NCBI GenBank assembly: GCA_964537395.1
Contig: CAZIBN010000010.1
Coordinates: forward strand, 1-64,000
Direction: 5' to 3'
Origin: GWA2-66-18 sp964537395
GTDB taxonomy: Bacteria > Elusimicrobiota > Elusimicrobia > UBA1565 > UBA9628
DNA: 64,000 bases
The notes beneath the pieces are model-generated. The model was given only the letters and a program-made list of their open reading frames with translations. It did not search any database and was not told where the DNA came from. Made by a program: the position numbers and the translations under genes. Below are positions 38,365 through 47,148 of this stretch, piece by piece. The first letter of the stretch is position 1; each line of letters opens with the position of its first letter.

Positions 38365-40284
38365 TTATTTCGCGGGACGCTTGAGGAAGACGGCGGCCAT
38401 CGGCGGAAGCTGGATCTTCACTGAGTATGGGCGTCCGTGCCACGGCTCCTTGTCGGCCTTGACCCCGCCGCCGAGCGTGACGCCGGAGCCGCCGAACTCG
38501 GTCGCGTCGGAATCCGCGAGTTCCGCCCACCAGCCGCCGCAGGGCACGCCGACGCGGTAGTCCGGGCGCGGCACCGGCGTGAAGTTGAATACGCACAACA
38601 CTTCTTCGTCGGCCGACGCGCCTTTTCTTAAGAAGGACAGGACGGAGTTGTCCGCGTCGGAGGCGTCCACCCACTCGAAGCCGGTGTGGTCGCAGTCGCG
38701 CTCGTGCAGCGCGGGCTCGGAACGATAGATCCGGTTGAGTCGTTCGACCCATCGCATGACGCCCTTGTGGCTGTCGTGCACGAGAAGATGCCAGTCGAGG
38801 GAGCGGTCGTGGCTCCACTCCTGGCGCTGGCCCATCTCACCTCCCTGAAACAGGAGTTTCTTGCCGGGCATGGCCCACTGCCACGCATACAGGAGGCGCA
38901 GGTTCGCGAATTTCTGCCAGTCATCGCCGGGCATCTGCTCTAAGAGCGCGCCTTTCCCATGAACCACCTCGTCGTGCGAAAGCGGCATCACGAAGTTCTC
39001 GTGGAACTGGTAGATCGCGCGGAAGGTGATCTCGTTCTGGTGATATTTTCGGTGGACCGGGTTCTCGCGGAAATACTTGAGCGTGTCGTGCATCCAGCCC
39101 ATGTCCCACTTGAGGCCGAAGCCGAGGCCGCCGAGATAGGTCGGCTTCGAGACGCCGGGCCACGCGGTGGACTCCTCAGCCATCATCTGGGCGTCGGGGA
39201 AAGCTCCATAGACCGCTTCGTTCAGCTTCTTTAAAAAGTCGATCGCCGCGAGGTTCTCGCGGCCGCCGAACTGGTTCGGGATCCACTCCCCTTCCTTGCG
39301 CGAGTAATCGAGGTAGAGCATGGACGCGACCGCGTCCACGCGCAGGCCGTCGATATGGAACTTCTCGAGCCAGAACAGCGCGTTCGAGATCAGGAAAGCC
39401 CTGACCTCGTTGCGGCTGTAGTTGTAGATGGAGCTCTTCCAGTCGGGGTGGAAGCCGAGGCGCGGGTCCTCGTGCTCGTACAGCGCGGTGCCGTCGAAGA
39501 AATTGAGGCCATGGCCGTCGGTCGGGAAATGCGACGGCACCCAGTCGAGGATCACGCCGATGCCTTCCTTGTGGAGATGATCCACGAGGAACATGAAATC
39601 TTGAGAAGATCCGTACCGGGACGTGGGTGCGTAATATCCCGTTGTCTGATACCCCCAAGACCCATAAAATGGGTGCTCCATGATGGGCATGAGCTCGACA
39701 TGGGTGAAGCCGAGCTTTTTGACGTGCGCGGCGAGCAGGATCGCGATCTCGCGGTAGTTCAGCGAGCGGTTTCCTTCCTCGGGAACGCGGCGCCAGGAGC
39801 CGAGGTGCGCCTCGTAGATGGAGATCGGGGCCGTCAGCGCGGAGCGCTCCTTGCGGGCCTTCATCCACTCCGCGTCGTTCCACTGATAGTCGAGGTCCCA
39901 GACGATCGAGGCGGTGCGCGGCGGCTCCTCGTGGCGGAAGCCGTAGGGGTCGGCCTTCTCGCCCTTGTGTCCGTTGACGTGCGAGGAGATCCAGTATTTG
40001 TACACGGCGCCCTTACCCACGCCGGGGATGAAGCCCTCCCAGATGCCGGAGGAGTCGCGCGGCTTGAGAGGATGCTTGGTCTTGGCCCAGCCGTTGAAGT
40101 CGCCCATCACGGCGACCTTCTTGGCGTTGGGCGCCCAGACGGCGAAGCGCGTGCCGGCCTTGCCGTCGTGAGTTTCGAGGTGCGCGCCGAGCTTGTCGTA
40201 GAGGCGCACATGCGTGCCCTCGTTGAACAGATGGAAGTCCATGGCGGAGAGCGCCGAGATCTTCGTGTCGACCTGCATTGTCAT
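38365..40284 (-). CDS. glgB: 1,4-alpha-glucan branching enzyme GlgB
   Basis: 639 residues. CBM48 N-domain (FAVWAPNAKKVAVMGDFNGW, about 45-64), then the GH13_9 barrel: DWVPSHF, DGLRVDAVASMLY (nucleophile Asp, about 320), MMAEESTAWPG (Glu, about 370) and PLSHDEVVHGKG (about 435). The C-terminal beta domain ends in AAVFLKRPAK. It creates alpha-1,6 branches in glycogen. ATG at 40284 overlaps the malQ stop (ATGA), so the two are made together. The reading frame continues upstream antisense-free into malQ but that part is a shadow. Confidence 0.95.
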   Translation of the reverse strand: MTMQVDTKISALSAMDFHLFNEGTHVRLYDKLGAHLETHDGKAGTRFAVWAPNAKKVAVMGDFNGWAKTKHPLKPRDSSGIWEGFIPGVGKGAVYKYWISSHVNGHKGEKADPYGFRHEEPPRTASIVWDLDYQWNDAEWMKARKERSALTAPISIYEAHLGSWRRVPEEGNRSLNYREIAILLAAHVKKLGFTHVELMPIMEHPFYGSWGYQTTGYYAPTSRYGSSQDFMFLVDHLHKEGIGVILDWVPSHFPTDGHGLNFFDGTALYEHEDPRLGFHPDWKSSIYNYSRNEVRAFLISNALFWLEKFHIDGLRVDAVASMLYLDYSRKEGEWIPNQFGGRENLAAIDFLKKLNEAVYGAFPDAQMMAEESTAWPGVSKPTYLGGLGFGLKWDMGWMHDTLKYFRENPVHRKYHQNEITFRAIYQFHENFVMPLSHDEVVHGKGALLEQMPGDDWQKFANLRLLYAWQWAMPGKKLLFQGGEMGQRQEWSHDRSLDWHLLVHDSHKGVMRWVERLNRIYRSEPALHERDCDHTGFEWVDASDADNSVLSFLRKGASADEEVLCVFNFTPVPRPDYRVGVPCGGWWAELADSDATEFGGSGVTLGGGVKADKEPWHGRPYSVKIQLPPMAAVFLKRPAK

Positions 40285-41774
40285 TCGAGCTCCGGGGCGC
40301 GGCCGCAGGCGCCGGTGAGAAGGGCCAGGCGGCCGGCCAGGCGCGTCGTCAGCATGCCCGGCTCCATCCGCCAGCGCCAGTTGTTCTCGGTGGTGCCGGG
40401 CCGGTTCATGCGCCCGTCGCCGCCGATGTTCATCAGGTCCTGCATCGGGGCGATCGCGGTGCACGCGGGCGAGCTCCAGACCAGAGAGACGAGCTCCCAC
40501 GACGGGAGCTCCGGCTCGCGGCCCAGGGCGCGGCGGAACGCACGGCGCTCCTTCTCGGCCTGCGCGGCCGAGCGCTGGGCGCTGGCCGTTCCGTCGTCCT
40601 CCCACCAGCCGCGCGTCGTGTCATTATCGTGCGTGCCTGTGTAGCCCACGCAGTTCTTGGGCCAGTTCACGGGCCAATCCTTTTCCTCGCCGCCGAACGA
40701 GAATTGCGCGAGGCGCATCCCAGGCAGCTTGAACTTGTCCCGGAGCGCGATGACGCCGGGAGTGGCCACGCCGAGATCCTCGGCGACGATCTCCAGCGCG
40801 GGCACCTCGCGGCGGAGCGCCGCGAACAACTCGTCACCCGGCGCGTCGACCCAACGGCCCTTGATCGCAGTCTTCTCCCCCGCCGGGATCTCCCAATAGT
40901 TGTGGAAGCCGATGAAGTGATCGAGCCGCAGCGCGTCGAACCGTTCGGCGCAGGTCTTCAGCCGCTTGATCCACCAGGCGAAGCCGGTTTCCTTATGGCG
41001 ATCCCATCGGTAAAGCGGGTTGCCCCACAGCTGACCGTCGGCCGAAAAATAGTCGGGAGGCACGCCCGCGACCGCGGTCGGCGCACCGGCCTCGTTCAAA
41101 AAGAAGAGGTCCTGGTTGGCCCAGCAATCCGCGCTGTCGTGGCGGACGTAGATCGGCGCGTCGCCCATCAGGCCGACGCCTCGCGCGGCGGCATGACGCC
41201 GCACGCCTTCCCACTGGCGTGAGAACAGCCACTGCACGAACTCGTGATAGCGGATCTCGTCGGCGACGTTCGCGCGGGCCTCGGCGAGGCGCGCCGGCTC
41301 GCGGCGACGAAGGCGCTCGTCCCACTCGGTCCAGGAGCGGCCGTTGTGGGCGTCCTTGAGAGCCAGGAACAAGGAGTGGTCGGCGAGCCACCAGGCCTCG
41401 CGGGCCCGAAAGGCCTCGAGGTCCGCTTTGCCCTCTCGGCCGGCGCGGCGCGGGAAGGACCCGAACGCGGCGCGCAGGGCCTTCTCCTTGGATTGGCCGA
41501 GCTCCGCCTTCTTGAGAAGACCCTCCACGGCCATAAGATCCGTGTCGATCAAAGCGGGGCTGCCCGCGAAGCTCGAAGGCGAGGAGTACGGCGAGCCGAT
41601 CTCATCGGGAGTGCACACCGGCAGCATCTGCCACCAGGACTGGCCGCAATCCGCGAGGAAATCCACGAAGCCCAAGGCCTCGACGCCCAAGGTCCCCCCG
41701 CGCGCCCCGGGCAGGGACGTCGGGTGAAGCAATATGCCGCTCGCGCGGCGCGACAAGGACGGTTTCACGGGCAT
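40281..41774 (-). CDS. malQ: 4-alpha-glucanotransferase (amylomaltase)
   Basis: 497 residues from MPVKPSLSRRASGILLHPTS; an alternative ATG lies four codons upstream. GH77 motifs: LLHPTSLPG at the N-terminus, YSSPSSFAGSPALID (about 82-96), DALRLDHFIGF (nucleophile, about 287), IVAEDLGVATPGV (acid Glu, about 335) and GTHDNDT (about 387). It rearranges maltodextrins by transferring alpha-1,4-glucan segments. It is first of a coupled malQ-glgB pair. The start is 32 bp from the end of a long palindrome (41806-41888), through which the frame remains open but which is not coding. Confidence 0.95.
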   Translation of the reverse strand: MPVKPSLSRRASGILLHPTSLPGARGGTLGVEALGFVDFLADCGQSWWQMLPVCTPDEIGSPYSSPSSFAGSPALIDTDLMAVEGLLKKAELGQSKEKALRAAFGSFPRRAGREGKADLEAFRAREAWWLADHSLFLALKDAHNGRSWTEWDERLRRREPARLAEARANVADEIRYHEFVQWLFSRQWEGVRRHAAARGVGLMGDAPIYVRHDSADCWANQDLFFLNEAGAPTAVAGVPPDYFSADGQLWGNPLYRWDRHKETGFAWWIKRLKTCAERFDALRLDHFIGFHNYWEIPAGEKTAIKGRWVDAPGDELFAALRREVPALEIVAEDLGVATPGVIALRDKFKLPGMRLAQFSFGGEEKDWPVNWPKNCVGYTGTHDNDTTRGWWEDDGTASAQRSAAQAEKERRAFRRALGREPELPSWELVSLVWSSPACTAIAPMQDLMNIGGDGRMNRPGTTENNWRWRMEPGMLTTRLAGRLALLTGACGRAPELE

Positions 41775-41805
41775 TGCGGCCTGCATTCTAGCAGAACCGC
41801 TTCTC

Positions 41806-41888
41806 GGTGTCAGGCCTAATAGTTTCGTCAATTGCTTGATATGGATATTCCCACACAAGCAATTGACGAAACTATTAGGCCTGACACC
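41806..41888. repeat. Perfect 33-bp inverted repeat with GGTGTCAGGC cap
   Basis: Arms 41806-41838 and 41856-41888 are perfectly complementary over 33 bp around a 17-nt loop. The outer ten bases are the same GGTGTCAGGC as in the palindrome at 22063-22129, whereas the inner 23 bp are unrelated to it. It lies between the divergent malQ and SRAP genes. Confidence 0.92.
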
Positions 41889-41903
41889 ATACAGGCCCGG
41901 GTG

Positions 41904-41912
41904 TGGTAGGAT
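41904..41912 (+). promoter_or_regulatory. Extended -10 promoter of the SRAP gene
   Basis: TGGTAGGAT ends 8 nt before the ATG at 41921 with no ribosome binding site between, implying a leaderless transcript. It lies 15 bp outside the palindrome. Confidence 0.55.
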
Positions 41913-41920
41913 TGCCGCCC

Positions 41921-42571
41921 ATGTGCAGCCGATATACCGTCGGGGCGGACCCAAAAACAGTCGCCGCGCGATTTGGGGCTTCTGCGGCGCCCGGCCTCAA
42001 GCCGCGCTTCAATCTGGCGCCGAGCCAGGAGGCGCCCGTCCTGTTCGCCGCGCCCGAGCGCCGCATGGCCCTCCTTAAGTGGGGGCTGATGCCCGCGTGG
42101 GCCAAGGGCCCGCAGGCCAAGCCCCAGATCAACGCGCGCGCCGAGACCTTGCTCGACAAGCCTTTTTTTCGCGAGGCCTTCCGCTGGCGCCGCGCCCTCA
42201 TCCCCGCCGACGGCTGGTACGAGTGGCCGAAAAAGGGCGCGGACAGGTCGCCCCGCTACTTCTCGCTCAAGACCGGAGAGCTGTTCGCCTTCGCCGGGCT
42301 CTGGGAGCCCGGGAATTTCGCGATGATCACCGTCGAGCCGAACCCGGTCGTCGCCCGCTTCCACGACCGCATGCCCGCCATGCTCTCCCGGGACGCCGAG
42401 GCGGAGTGGCTCGACCCCAAAACGCCGATCGATCGCCTCAAGGATCTTCTGCGGCCTTATCCCTCAGAGCTACTCGCCGCGCATGCGGTCTCCCCCCGCG
42501 TCGGATCCTCCGTCGTCGATGAGCCCTCGCTCCGCGATGTCGCCGACAACGCCCAGGGCGATCTTTTCTGA
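41921..42571 (+). CDS. yedK: SRAP-domain protein (YedK/HMCES family)
   Basis: 216 residues. The invariant Met-Cys N-terminus (MCSRY) exposes Cys2, which forms the thiazolidine crosslink with abasic sites in single-stranded DNA. Other conserved elements: RFNLAPSQEAPV (about 29-40), WGLMPAW, INARAET (catalytic Asn/Arg/Glu, about 69-75), LIPADGWYEW (about 92-101) and HDRMPAML (catalytic His, about 147-154). It shields abasic sites at replication forks from strand cleavage. The start must be this ATG because Cys2 is essential. Confidence 0.93.
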   Translation: MCSRYTVGADPKTVAARFGASAAPGLKPRFNLAPSQEAPVLFAAPERRMALLKWGLMPAWAKGPQAKPQINARAETLLDKPFFREAFRWRRALIPADGWYEWPKKGADRSPRYFSLKTGELFAFAGLWEPGNFAMITVEPNPVVARFHDRMPAMLSRDAEAEWLDPKTPIDRLKDLLRPYPSELLAAHAVSPRVGSSVVDEPSLRDVADNAQGDLF

Positions 42572-42577
42572 TAAACT
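42569..42577 (+). promoter_or_regulatory. Extended -10 promoter of the CDP-alcohol transferase gene
   Basis: TGATAAACT ends 6 nt before the ATG at 42584 and overlaps the stop region of the SRAP gene. The AAGG between could also be a weak ribosome site. Confidence 0.45.
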
Positions 42578-42583
42578 AAGGTT

Positions 42584-43741
42584 ATGAGCGCGCCCAAGAG
42601 GCACCCTTGGCAGGTTCTGCTGTCAGCTCAGAAGGACGCCCAGCTCGTGGCCGGCCTGCCCCCCGCCGTGCGCGCCGCCGTGCGCGCCGGACAGGAGCTG
42701 GCGCCTGACCGCATCGTGATCGCGGGCGCCGACGACGGCTTCCTGCGTAAGTGGGCGTTCCAGCTTCGCGCGGCGGGCGTGCCCACGCTCGGCGACAAGA
42801 TCGGCCCGGGCGCGCTCGACAAGCGCCTACCGCTGCTGGCGCTCGATCCCGAGTCCTTCCCCGATGAGGGCGGGCTTCTGGGATTCGCGTCGTGCGCTGA
42901 AGCCGCCGCGGGCAATGGCGACATACGACAAATGATGGCCGGGCGCCCCGTCGCCGCGTTGCGCTGGAACCCCGCGGTCTTCGGCGCCGGCCTTGAGACG
43001 CCGGAGACGGTCCTGACGAAGGCTTTGGCCGCGCCCGCCGCGGAGACCTCGCACGGAGCGTTCCTCGACGCTCGAGGGAACGCAGCGGATCATTCCGCGG
43101 ACTTTCTATGCGCGCGCCTGGCCAAGGACAACGACGGCTACATCGCCAAATTCGACCGTACATTGTCCATCGCGATCACGCGGCTTCTGCTTCCGTTCCC
43201 GGTGACGCCGAATCATGTCACGACCGCCGGGCTCGTCCTGGGCCTGATCGGCGCGTGGTGGCTCGCCGCGCCCTCGGCGCTCGTTCAGTTCTACGGCGCG
43301 TTCGTCCTCTGGTTCTGCTGCCTGCTCGACGGCAGCGACGGCGAGATCGCAAGGCTGAAGCACCTGTCCTCGCCCTCAGGCGCGGCCTACGACGTGTGGG
43401 CCGACCATTTCGCGCACCTGATGACGTTCGTGGCCCTGCCGATCGGCGTCGCGCGCCTGCACCCCGGACAGGACTGGCTCATTCCCGGCGTCATGCTCGT
43501 GACCGGCTTTCTCGCCTGCGGTTTTTCCGTGTGGTATCTCGTCCTGCGCGTTCCGGAAGATCAGCGCGGCCCGCTGGCGCTCACCGTCGAGCGCATCGCC
43601 AGCCGCGACTACGTCTACCTCATCCTCGCGCTGACCGCGATCGGCCATCTCGACTGGTTCGTCTGGGCGGCCGCGGTCGGCTCCCACCTGTTCAACGCGT
43701 TCCTCTGGCTGCAGCCGCGCCGCGCCGTCGAGCCCGCATAA
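42584..43741 (+). CDS. CDP-alcohol phosphatidyltransferase-family membrane protein
   Basis: 385 residues. The N-terminal 170 residues form a soluble alpha/beta domain with no recognisable nucleotide-binding glycine loop. Then DGYIAKFDRTLSIAITRLL leads into a membrane domain with the full CDP-OH signature, LLDGSDGEIAR and then GAAYDVWAD (DGxxAR, GxxxDxxxD, about 247-275). The layout recalls bifunctional nucleotidyltransferase/CDP-OH proteins such as inositol-phosphate cytidylyltransferase-DIPP synthase, but the N-domain looks shortened or diverged. It would join a CDP-activated alcohol to a polar acceptor at the inner membrane. Confidence 0.85.
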   Translation: MSAPKRHPWQVLLSAQKDAQLVAGLPPAVRAAVRAGQELAPDRIVIAGADDGFLRKWAFQLRAAGVPTLGDKIGPGALDKRLPLLALDPESFPDEGGLLGFASCAEAAAGNGDIRQMMAGRPVAALRWNPAVFGAGLETPETVLTKALAAPAAETSHGAFLDARGNAADHSADFLCARLAKDNDGYIAKFDRTLSIAITRLLLPFPVTPNHVTTAGLVLGLIGAWWLAAPSALVQFYGAFVLWFCCLLDGSDGEIARLKHLSSPSGAAYDVWADHFAHLMTFVALPIGVARLHPGQDWLIPGVMLVTGFLACGFSVWYLVLRVPEDQRGPLALTVERIASRDYVYLILALTAIGHLDWFVWAAAVGSHLFNAFLWLQPRRAVEPA

Positions 43742-43762
43742 CGGTTCGAAGGTCCCCCTTCG

Positions 43763-43803
43763 ACCTAGGCCGCATTCCCCTCACGCTCTAGGCCCAAGGG
43801 CCC
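43763..43803 (+). promoter_or_regulatory. GGCC-box upstream of the exported-protein operon
   Basis: ACCTAGGCCG at 43763-43772 and CTAGGCCCAAGGGCCC at 43788-43803, followed by TTATGGGATTCCGACC. It ends about 73 bp before the ATG at 43877. TATTACT about 30 bp further on is a candidate -10. Confidence 0.55.
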
Positions 43804-43876
43804 TTATGGGATTCCGACCTCTATTACTAAAGTTCGCCTGCCACACAGAGGTGACTTCGCCGGTGGAGGACTTACC

Positions 43877-45178
43877 ATGAAGAGCGCTGTCCTTATTTTA
43901 CTGCTGGCCCCTTCGTTCGTGTTCGCCGGCACCGTGGCGCGATTCTCCGCGCTGCCCGCCTCGGCCATCGGCCCGATCCGGCTTCAGGTGCCGGGCATGA
44001 CCGGAGCGCCTTCGCTGATGTCCCTGGCCGCGCCGACGCTTTCCCCGAGCCTCGCGCTCTCGGCCCCGTCGCTCGTCGCCGCCGCGGCCCCGGTCGCCGC
44101 GGCGCCCGTCGTCGCGCAGGCCCTCGTGCCCGCGACGCCGAACGCCGTCGCCCCCGCCGCCGCGCTGACGCAGGCTCTCGCGAGCGCCCAGGCCATGGCC
44201 GCTTCCGTTCCGCTCGACGGCCCCGCCGGCTCGGGCTCGGCGCAAGCTCCCAACGACCGCTCCGACGCCAACCGCCTCTTCGACGGCGTCGGCAACAGCC
44301 GCGGCGGCGCCCAGGCCGTCGAACCCAACTTCGGCTACCGCGCCCTCGACGCCAGCGAGCGCGACAAGGTCAACGCGACCGTACGCTACGGGGCCAACGG
44401 CTCCCAGGTGTTCCGCGAGCTGAACGGCGAATTCGAGCGGCAGGGCGGCTATTACATCCTCGACGCCAACACGAACGCGCGCTACATGGCCGCCGCCGCC
44501 GTGGACAACAACCGCCGTCCGGTCATCATCCTGACCTACGACCTGCTCAACCGCTACCAGGGACGCGATCAGTCCAGCTATCGCGGCGCGCCGTGGGAGT
44601 TCATCGCCTCCGTGATCGCCCGAGAGCAGGTCTTCTACAACGCCTGGTACGGAGCCATCCCCGCCTCCGCCGAAAAGCTGGCCGCGTCCTTCATGAACAT
44701 GACACGCGTGTTCGTCGACCTGACCAACGGGACCTCCCGCTCGTGGGCCACCGACAAGGACTATCAGGCCGTCTCCGGAGACCGCTCGACCTACACGCAG
44801 TGGAACTGGTTCGAGCAGCTTGTCGCCGCCTCCCGCGCCGCCGCGCAAGGCGTGGGCACCAACACCGGGCACCTCATCGACAGCAAGTTCTTCTCCTGGA
44901 TCCGCGACTGGACCGCGCCGCAGGATAAGGCGGCGACGCCCGCCTTCCAGTACTCCCTCTGGGAGCAGTTCGACGGACGCTACTACCGCCCCGGAGACGC
45001 GAAGAACGGCCAACCCCTTCCGGCCGGCGCGCCCCGCATCGACAAGGCGACCTATGACCGCGCCGCGCAGACCGCCTACGGCTCCGACGGCAAGGGCAGC
45101 GCCCAGAACGGCGGGCTCGACCAGCAGACCGCCTTCGGCTGGATCATCAAGTGGCTCAAAGACCGGATCGAGATCTGA
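43877..45178 (+). CDS. Exported Ala/Pro-rich protein, unknown function
   Basis: 433 residues. Signal peptide MKSAVLILLLAPSFVFAG. About 100 residues of Ala/Pro/Val low complexity (25-120) are followed by a folded domain: FGYRALDASERDKV (about 152), YYILDANTNARYMAAAAVDNN (Asp/Asn-rich), VIILTYDLLNRYQGRDQSSYRG, then a Trp/Tyr-rich C-terminal part ending WIIKWLKDRIEI. It resembles the exported protein at 23624 in general plan but no homologous domain is recognised. It is the first gene of a two-gene operon (21 bp to the next). Confidence 0.72.
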   Translation: MKSAVLILLLAPSFVFAGTVARFSALPASAIGPIRLQVPGMTGAPSLMSLAAPTLSPSLALSAPSLVAAAAPVAAAPVVAQALVPATPNAVAPAAALTQALASAQAMAASVPLDGPAGSGSAQAPNDRSDANRLFDGVGNSRGGAQAVEPNFGYRALDASERDKVNATVRYGANGSQVFRELNGEFERQGGYYILDANTNARYMAAAAVDNNRRPVIILTYDLLNRYQGRDQSSYRGAPWEFIASVIAREQVFYNAWYGAIPASAEKLAASFMNMTRVFVDLTNGTSRSWATDKDYQAVSGDRSTYTQWNWFEQLVAASRAAAQGVGTNTGHLIDSKFFSWIRDWTAPQDKAATPAFQYSLWEQFDGRYYRPGDAKNGQPLPAGAPRIDKATYDRAAQTAYGSDGKGSAQNGGLDQQTAFGWIIKWLKDRIEI

Positions 45179-45199
45179 TTCCTTTAGACAGGAGAAACC

Positions 45200-46942
45200 A
45201 TGAGAACCTTTAACGCGGCTCTGTTGCTGGTCCTGGCCTTGACGCCCTTGCGGGCCCAAACGTCCGCCCTGAGCGCCTCCGACGCCTGCAAGCAGCTCGA
45301 GGCGCAGGCGTTCAAGCTGACCTCCGAAAAGGTCCGCTGCGAAGCCGGCCTCGATGGCCTGATCCTGAGCGAAGTCTCCGCGTCAGGCCTGAAGGCCCTC
45401 GAGAAGGGCCTCTTCCCGGAACAACGGTATCTTGGCCACGCCATCGTCGCGGCTTCGGCCGAGCTGAACCGCACGCCGCTCCTGCCTTCTTCGATCGTGA
45501 TCAAGGCTCAGGAGTCCGGGCTCGAAGCGGCGAAGGCCCGCGTCGAGAGCTCCCCGGTGCTGGCGCAGGCCGCCGCCGCGAACTTCGACAACAGCGTCGT
45601 GCGCCTGTCGCAAGCCGTCGCACAGCACGAGACGCTCGCCGACGCCGTCGCGGATGTCCCGATGGTCAAAGCCGACATGTCGTCGGGCAAGAACGCGAAG
45701 TTCGTCCTGGTTCAGCAGGGCCCGCCCGGCAGCGGCGGCGGACCTCCCGGCAGCGGCAACGGGCCTCCCGGCAGCGGCCGTGATCCCCAGACCCGCGAAC
45801 CTCAGCGCGGCGGCCCTCCCGGCAGCGGTAATCCTCCCCACCAGGGCCCTCCGGGCAGCGGCAATCCGCCCGGCGGCCAGACTCCTCCCGGCGGCAGCGC
45901 TCCGCCCTCGCGCCCGGCTCCGGTCTGGCGCAGCAACTTCCCGCCGCCCTCGCCGAATTGGTGGAACACCGACTTCAACGGCTACGACTGGTGGACCGGG
46001 CTTCCCAACGGCTACAACCGCTCCTACCGGGACGAGAGCAACCCCAACACCATGTATATCTACAGCGGCTGGTACCGCTGGCGGGATATCTTCATCACAA
46101 GCTGGGTACGAACGGAGGACTCGGCCTCGATCAGCCGCACCGCGGCCAACGAGCGGCAGATCCATTCGCGCTCTTTGACCAGCCAGACCTACCGCGAAGC
46201 CAAGGAGTGCTACTACCAGGCCGTCTACCGCTACGATTGGGCTCAGGGCGGCTTCAACGGCTCTCACTGGGAGGAGCGCTTCGACCATTACAAGGCTCGC
46301 TGCATCCGCCTGCCCCGGGAATACGGGCAGATCCGGATCTACACGTCTCATGTCTCCTTCGACATGGGCATGGTCCAGGGCCAGGACCTCCCGTGGGAAT
46401 CCGATATCATCCGCATCACCTACGACGGCACGGGGCAGCCGCGCTACGACTTCTCGGGCGCGGCGTACAAATACTCGCCCCGGCTCGACGACCAGCGCCA
46501 GGGCAGCGAGAGCGTGACGCTCATCGCCGGAGCCAAGATACTGCGCGCACCCGAAGCCGACAAGGTTCAGGCCTTCCTCCGGAACAACGGCGGGAAGATC
46601 GAGCTCGTGATCAACGACGACCGGGCGTCCTTCTACCAGGGCGAGACCCTTCGGGTCAACGCGCGGGTCGTGCGGCGCGACGTCATCAAGGTCAAGGGCT
46701 TGCTGTGGGGCTGGAACGAGAAGAACGTCGACTCGGTCATCCACAGCTCACCGGTGGACATCCTGACCGGGAGCAACCCGCAGAACATCACCGACCTGAC
46801 GGGCGCGGCCAGCGCGCCGAAGCCCGCCAACTTCGTGCGCTCGAGCATCTTCATCGAGTCCTGGGACTTCACGCGCGTCAACAGCCGCATCAGCACCGGC
46901 GCCGTGATCCGCAAGGGCCAGGGCAACAGCATCGCCAACTAG
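45200..46942 (+). CDS. Exported protein with collagen-like PPGSG repeats
   Basis: 580 residues, starting 7 nt after AGGAG. Signal peptide MRTFNAALLLVLALTPLRAQ. A helical domain (about 25-165) is followed by a Gly/Pro repeat (about 174-236) in which GPPGSG or PPGSG units occur at least six times, ending in PPGG runs. A Trp/Tyr/Asn-rich domain (about 245-400) and a beta-rich C-terminal domain follow (VTLIAGAKILRAP, about 437 onward). The repeat could form an extended linker or short collagen-type helix, suggesting a cell-surface role. A strong terminator follows. Confidence 0.75.
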   Translation: MRTFNAALLLVLALTPLRAQTSALSASDACKQLEAQAFKLTSEKVRCEAGLDGLILSEVSASGLKALEKGLFPEQRYLGHAIVAASAELNRTPLLPSSIVIKAQESGLEAAKARVESSPVLAQAAAANFDNSVVRLSQAVAQHETLADAVADVPMVKADMSSGKNAKFVLVQQGPPGSGGGPPGSGNGPPGSGRDPQTREPQRGGPPGSGNPPHQGPPGSGNPPGGQTPPGGSAPPSRPAPVWRSNFPPPSPNWWNTDFNGYDWWTGLPNGYNRSYRDESNPNTMYIYSGWYRWRDIFITSWVRTEDSASISRTAANERQIHSRSLTSQTYREAKECYYQAVYRYDWAQGGFNGSHWEERFDHYKARCIRLPREYGQIRIYTSHVSFDMGMVQGQDLPWESDIIRITYDGTGQPRYDFSGAAYKYSPRLDDQRQGSESVTLIAGAKILRAPEADKVQAFLRNNGGKIELVINDDRASFYQGETLRVNARVVRRDVIKVKGLLWGWNEKNVDSVIHSSPVDILTGSNPQNITDLTGAASAPKPANFVRSSIFIESWDFTRVNSRISTGAVIRKGQGNSIAN

Positions 46943-46957
46943 ACCTGAAAATGCAGC

Positions 46958-47008
46958 GGGGCGGGGAGGCGGGCGGCCAAAGCCGCCCCTTCCCCGCCCC
47001 TTCTATTT
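46958..47008 (+). terminator. Rho-independent terminator of the exported-protein operon
   Basis: A nearly perfect 19-20 bp GC stem (46958-46977 with 46982-47000; one bulge) and a short AAA-containing loop, followed by TTCTATTT. It begins 15 nt after the stop codon at 46942. Confidence 0.85.
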
Positions 47009-47068
47009 GGTGCGAGTTCCGCGATATTGGAGCCGCGATGTCGGAGGCCAGGCCCTCCCCGCGAAAGT

Positions 47069-47088
47069 CTGTCTAGAATAATAGACAG
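47069..47088. terminator. Small hairpin near the end of rnhA
   Basis: CTGTCTA / TAGACAG, a 7-bp perfect inverted repeat with a GAATAA loop. No clear T-tract follows on either strand, so terminator function is doubtful. Confidence 0.3.
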
Positions 47089-47148
47089 TTGCCCGGGAAG
47101 TGATTCTTGGCGCCGGACAAGCGCGTCTTGGCAGACGGATCGCTTGCG

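Noticed and set aside
41775..41954. Upstream extension of malQ through the palindrome
   Set aside because: Palindromic intergenic DNA; GH77 proteins begin near the LLHPTS motif.
43898..45259. 453-codon minus-strand ORF opposite the exported-protein pair
   Set aside because: Gly/Val-rich shadow spanning an intergenic gap and two real genes.
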